Of a DNA stretch of 24,472 nucleotides, positions 22,481 through 24,472 are shown piece after piece (position 1 is the stretch's first letter; each line of letters starts with the position of its first letter). The notes below the pieces were generated by a model. That model did no database searches. It was not told the origin of the DNA and worked only from the letters and a program-made list of their open reading frames with translations. The translations under genes and the position numbers were made by a program. Source of the DNA: an uncultured Lachnospiraceae bacterium. Lineage in GTDB: Bacteria; Bacillota; Clostridia; Lachnospirales; Lachnospiraceae. The DNA lies in NCBI GenBank assembly GCA_910577045.1, contig CAJTLB010000031.1, forward strand, positions 1 to 24,472. The letters run 5' to 3'.

Positions 22481-24245
22481 AAAAGGATTTGTATATTACA
22501 ATTTGGTCGGATTAAGGGTTTTGTTTCATTTAAAGCAAAAAGCTATGTGTCTTTATTGTATCCTGCAATTAATACATGGACTTTCCTATGTTGCACAAGT
22601 CTTTTTTCTGCAGAGATTCTATGACTCGATTACAGCATATGATTCTGCAACAAACAAATATAGTATCATATTAAATCTGATTTTCATGGGATTGTCGTTT
22701 TTGCTGGCACAGATAATGAATGGTGTGGCAAATAGCTATGGGCAAATTCTAAATGAGTCATTACAAAAAGGATTAAATGGTATTTTGTATAAAAAAATCT
22801 CGCTAATGGATTCAATGGAATTTGAGCATCCGCAGAAACTGGATATGATAAACAAGGCTGTTAATGGCAGCCAGATGATATTTTGGGTAAGTACAGCGCT
22901 TTTGGATATTGTATTCTTTTACTTTTCTTATTTCGGAATGATGAGTTGTTATCTTTTTTCAACGCAGCCGTTGTTAGCTATAAGTGTGATTCTGGTTTTT
23001 ATTCCGAATGTTATTTCTTATTTTATTCATATGATTTCATTTCGTAAATTGGAAAACCAAATTGCTCCGATGCGAAGAAAAACAGAATCTTTTTTAGGGT
23101 ATATGACAAGAAAAGAATATGTAAAAGAAACGAGGCATTTGGGTCTGTATCATTTCTTTTGCGAACGCTATGAAAATACATTACGAAAAATAAATGAACT
23201 TAATATGAAGCTACAATATAAGAAAGGTTTTATTGATTTTATAGTTTGTATGATGACTGTACTATTTTATGGGGTCATTGTACTTATGTTGTATCAATAT
23301 ACCATTATCAATAAGATTACACCAGGAGCGTTTGCTGCAGTATTACTTTCACTAAAACAGTTTTATGGGTTTATGTATGAATTAATAGAAGAGCGTTTTG
23401 CTTGGGCTTCTCAAAATGTCATTTCTATTGAAAATTATTTAAAGTGTATTGAGGGGTATCATAAAGAGAAGGAATCATGCCATTATGAAAAAGATATGAA
23501 TATTGTGCTTAAGAATGTGTGTTTTTCATATCCTTCAAGTTCAAAATATGCGTTGGATAATATTAATCTGACGATTCCTTATGGCGAAACGATTGCACTG
23601 GTTGGGGAAAATGGCAGTGGAAAGTCTACTTTATGCTCTGTGTTAGAAGGGTTGTATTCACCCGATCAAGGTGATATTGTTTTTTGCCAAAGTGATGCCA
23701 AAGAGATTTCTGTAAAGGGAAAAAGTCGTATTGGTATTTCCGCAGTATTTCAAAAGTTTGTGCAATATCGAATGAGTATAAAGGATAATATTACCATTAG
23801 TGATATGTGGAAAAACACCAGTGATAAAGATATTGAAAAGATATGCAACAATGTAGATATTCATCTAGATAAAGATGGAATTGGCGTTATGCTTGGAAGA
23901 GAATTTGATGGAAGAGAGCTTTCCGGCGGACAGTGGCAGAGGGTTGCAATTGCAAGGGGAATATATCGAGATTGTAATTTGATTATCATGGATGAGCCGA
24001 CTTCGGCGATAGATCCTATTGAAGAATCAAAATTGTTTGAGAAAATCTATGAGTATTCTGGCGAGAAAACAGCTATCATAGTGACACATAGGATGGCTCT
24101 TGCAAAATTGGCAGACCGAGTACTGGTCATGAAGAACGGAAAAATAGTTCAAGATGGGACACACGAACAACTTTTGCAAAAAGAAGGAGAGTATAAAAAA
24201 TTATATCAGATGCAGATGAAATGGTATATGGAATCTAATCTTTGA
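22473..24245 (+). CDS. ABC exporter half-transporter, second of a pair
   Basis: 590 residues in the same order: six-span membrane domain (about 1-330), then the ATPase with Walker A GENGSGKST near residue 378, LSGGQWQRVAIARG, IIMDEPTSAIDP and VTHRM. All catalytic positions look intact, so both partners of the pair could hydrolyse ATP. I use the ATG at 22473 with AGAGG at 22461-22465; it overlaps the previous gene by 8 bases, so the two proteins are translationally coupled. An earlier in-frame ATG at 22431 is deep inside the first gene and has no ribosome binding site. Substrate not predictable from the sequence. Confidence 0.85.
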   Translation: MNKKGFVYYNLVGLRVLFHLKQKAMCLYCILQLIHGLSYVAQVFFLQRFYDSITAYDSATNKYSIILNLIFMGLSFLLAQIMNGVANSYGQILNESLQKGLNGILYKKISLMDSMEFEHPQKLDMINKAVNGSQMIFWVSTALLDIVFFYFSYFGMMSCYLFSTQPLLAISVILVFIPNVISYFIHMISFRKLENQIAPMRRKTESFLGYMTRKEYVKETRHLGLYHFFCERYENTLRKINELNMKLQYKKGFIDFIVCMMTVLFYGVIVLMLYQYTIINKITPGAFAAVLLSLKQFYGFMYELIEERFAWASQNVISIENYLKCIEGYHKEKESCHYEKDMNIVLKNVCFSYPSSSKYALDNINLTIPYGETIALVGENGSGKSTLCSVLEGLYSPDQGDIVFCQSDAKEISVKGKSRIGISAVFQKFVQYRMSIKDNITISDMWKNTSDKDIEKICNNVDIHLDKDGIGVMLGREFDGRELSGGQWQRVAIARGIYRDCNLIIMDEPTSAIDPIEESKLFEKIYEYSGEKTAIIVTHRMALAKLADRVLVMKNGKIVQDGTHEQLLQKEGEYKKLYQMQMKWYMESNL

Positions 24246-24396
24246 CAGTTCAGGCCTGATAGTGCAAGAAGGAAACTAACAATTTACCGACAATGAACCA
24301 GATAAAAATATATCATGGTTTGGACTTATGTTAAGTGGATAGTGGGGAAGAAAACCATAGAAATACTAAAGAAATATAAAATACAGAAAAATTTTT

Positions 24397-24459
24397 AGGG
24401 GAAGAGTTATCTTCCCCTCAGACTGTAGACAAAGTCCCGCACTCTTGTGCGGGATTTTT
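24397..24459 (+). terminator. two adjacent hairpins, the second a + strand terminator
   Basis: AGGGGAAGA (24397-24405) pairs with TCTTCCCCT (24410-24418) over GTTA; upstream bases would give a U-run on the - strand. TCCCGCAC (24435-24442) pairs with GTGCGGGA (24447-24454) over TCTT and is followed by five T residues, ending the ABC operon. The stretch 24246-24396 holds nothing else I can support. Confidence 0.75.
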
Positions 24460-24472
24460 CTGTGCCAAGTGC

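Noticed and set aside
1..24472. CRISPR array, prophage, integrase or transposase
   Set aside because: I saw no regularly spaced repeats and no recombinase or phage structural gene on either strand.

Overview
The window looks like chromosomal DNA of a low-GC, Gram-positive anaerobe of the Clostridia, most likely a member of the Lachnospiraceae. The basis is AT-rich composition with heavy use of AGG and AGA arginine codons, strong GGAGG-type ribosome binding sites, sigma-A-type promoters, a T-box in front of thrS, a Firmicutes-style infC-rpmI-rplT leader, and tRNA genes without encoded CCA. All genes I can support lie on the + strand.

Layout. (1) 1-2609: a small lipoprotein, pyrE with a leader holding two competing hairpins, a 50-residue membrane peptide, a folded intergenic repeat-like element, a VanZ-like protein and a small membrane protein. 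(2) 2630-8194: a large M29-type aminopeptidase with a long N-terminal extension, then the purine genes purE, purM, purN and purD. (3) 8211-9277: a helical protein with its own promoter, then tRNA-Tyr and tRNA-Ser. (4) 9279-11775: the most interesting part. A consensus promoter, a folded leader of about 200 nt ending in an intrinsic terminator, and three closely spaced genes: a small winged-helix protein, a stand-alone RNA ligase, and an HD-phosphoesterase/polynucleotide kinase (HD-Pnk). (5) 11932-14737: an XRE regulator and a short orphan frame that look inserted, then a PPP-family phosphatase and an M18 aminopeptidase. (6) 14745-18910: T-box and thrS, a DUF1540 protein and a MATE exporter. 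(7) 18922-20308: the infC-rpmI-rplT operon, whose infC probably starts at a rare AUU codon. (8) 20368-24459: tRNA-Asn with promoter and terminator, then two overlapping ABC exporter half-transporter genes and terminator-like hairpins.

The headline observation is the leader at about 9315-9512. Three nested stems (7, 5 and 10 bp) form a compact domain. A CTGCCA segment just 3' of it (9449-9454) can pair back to a TGGCAG in an internal loop (9416-9421), or, within a longer segment, pair forward with the 5' arm and loop of the terminator (9451-9458 with 9492-9500). These pairings exclude each other, as expected for a riboswitch or attenuator. The terminator U-tract ends 24 nt before the start codon of the first gene. 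I could not match the fold to a riboswitch class I know. It would control an RNA end-healing and sealing cassette: HD-Pnk would remove 2',3'-phosphate and phosphorylate 5'-OH ends, and the ligase would rejoin them.

All calls come from reading the sequence by eye. No database search, folding program or composition statistics were run. Family names rest on motif recognition, and base-pairing was checked by hand.
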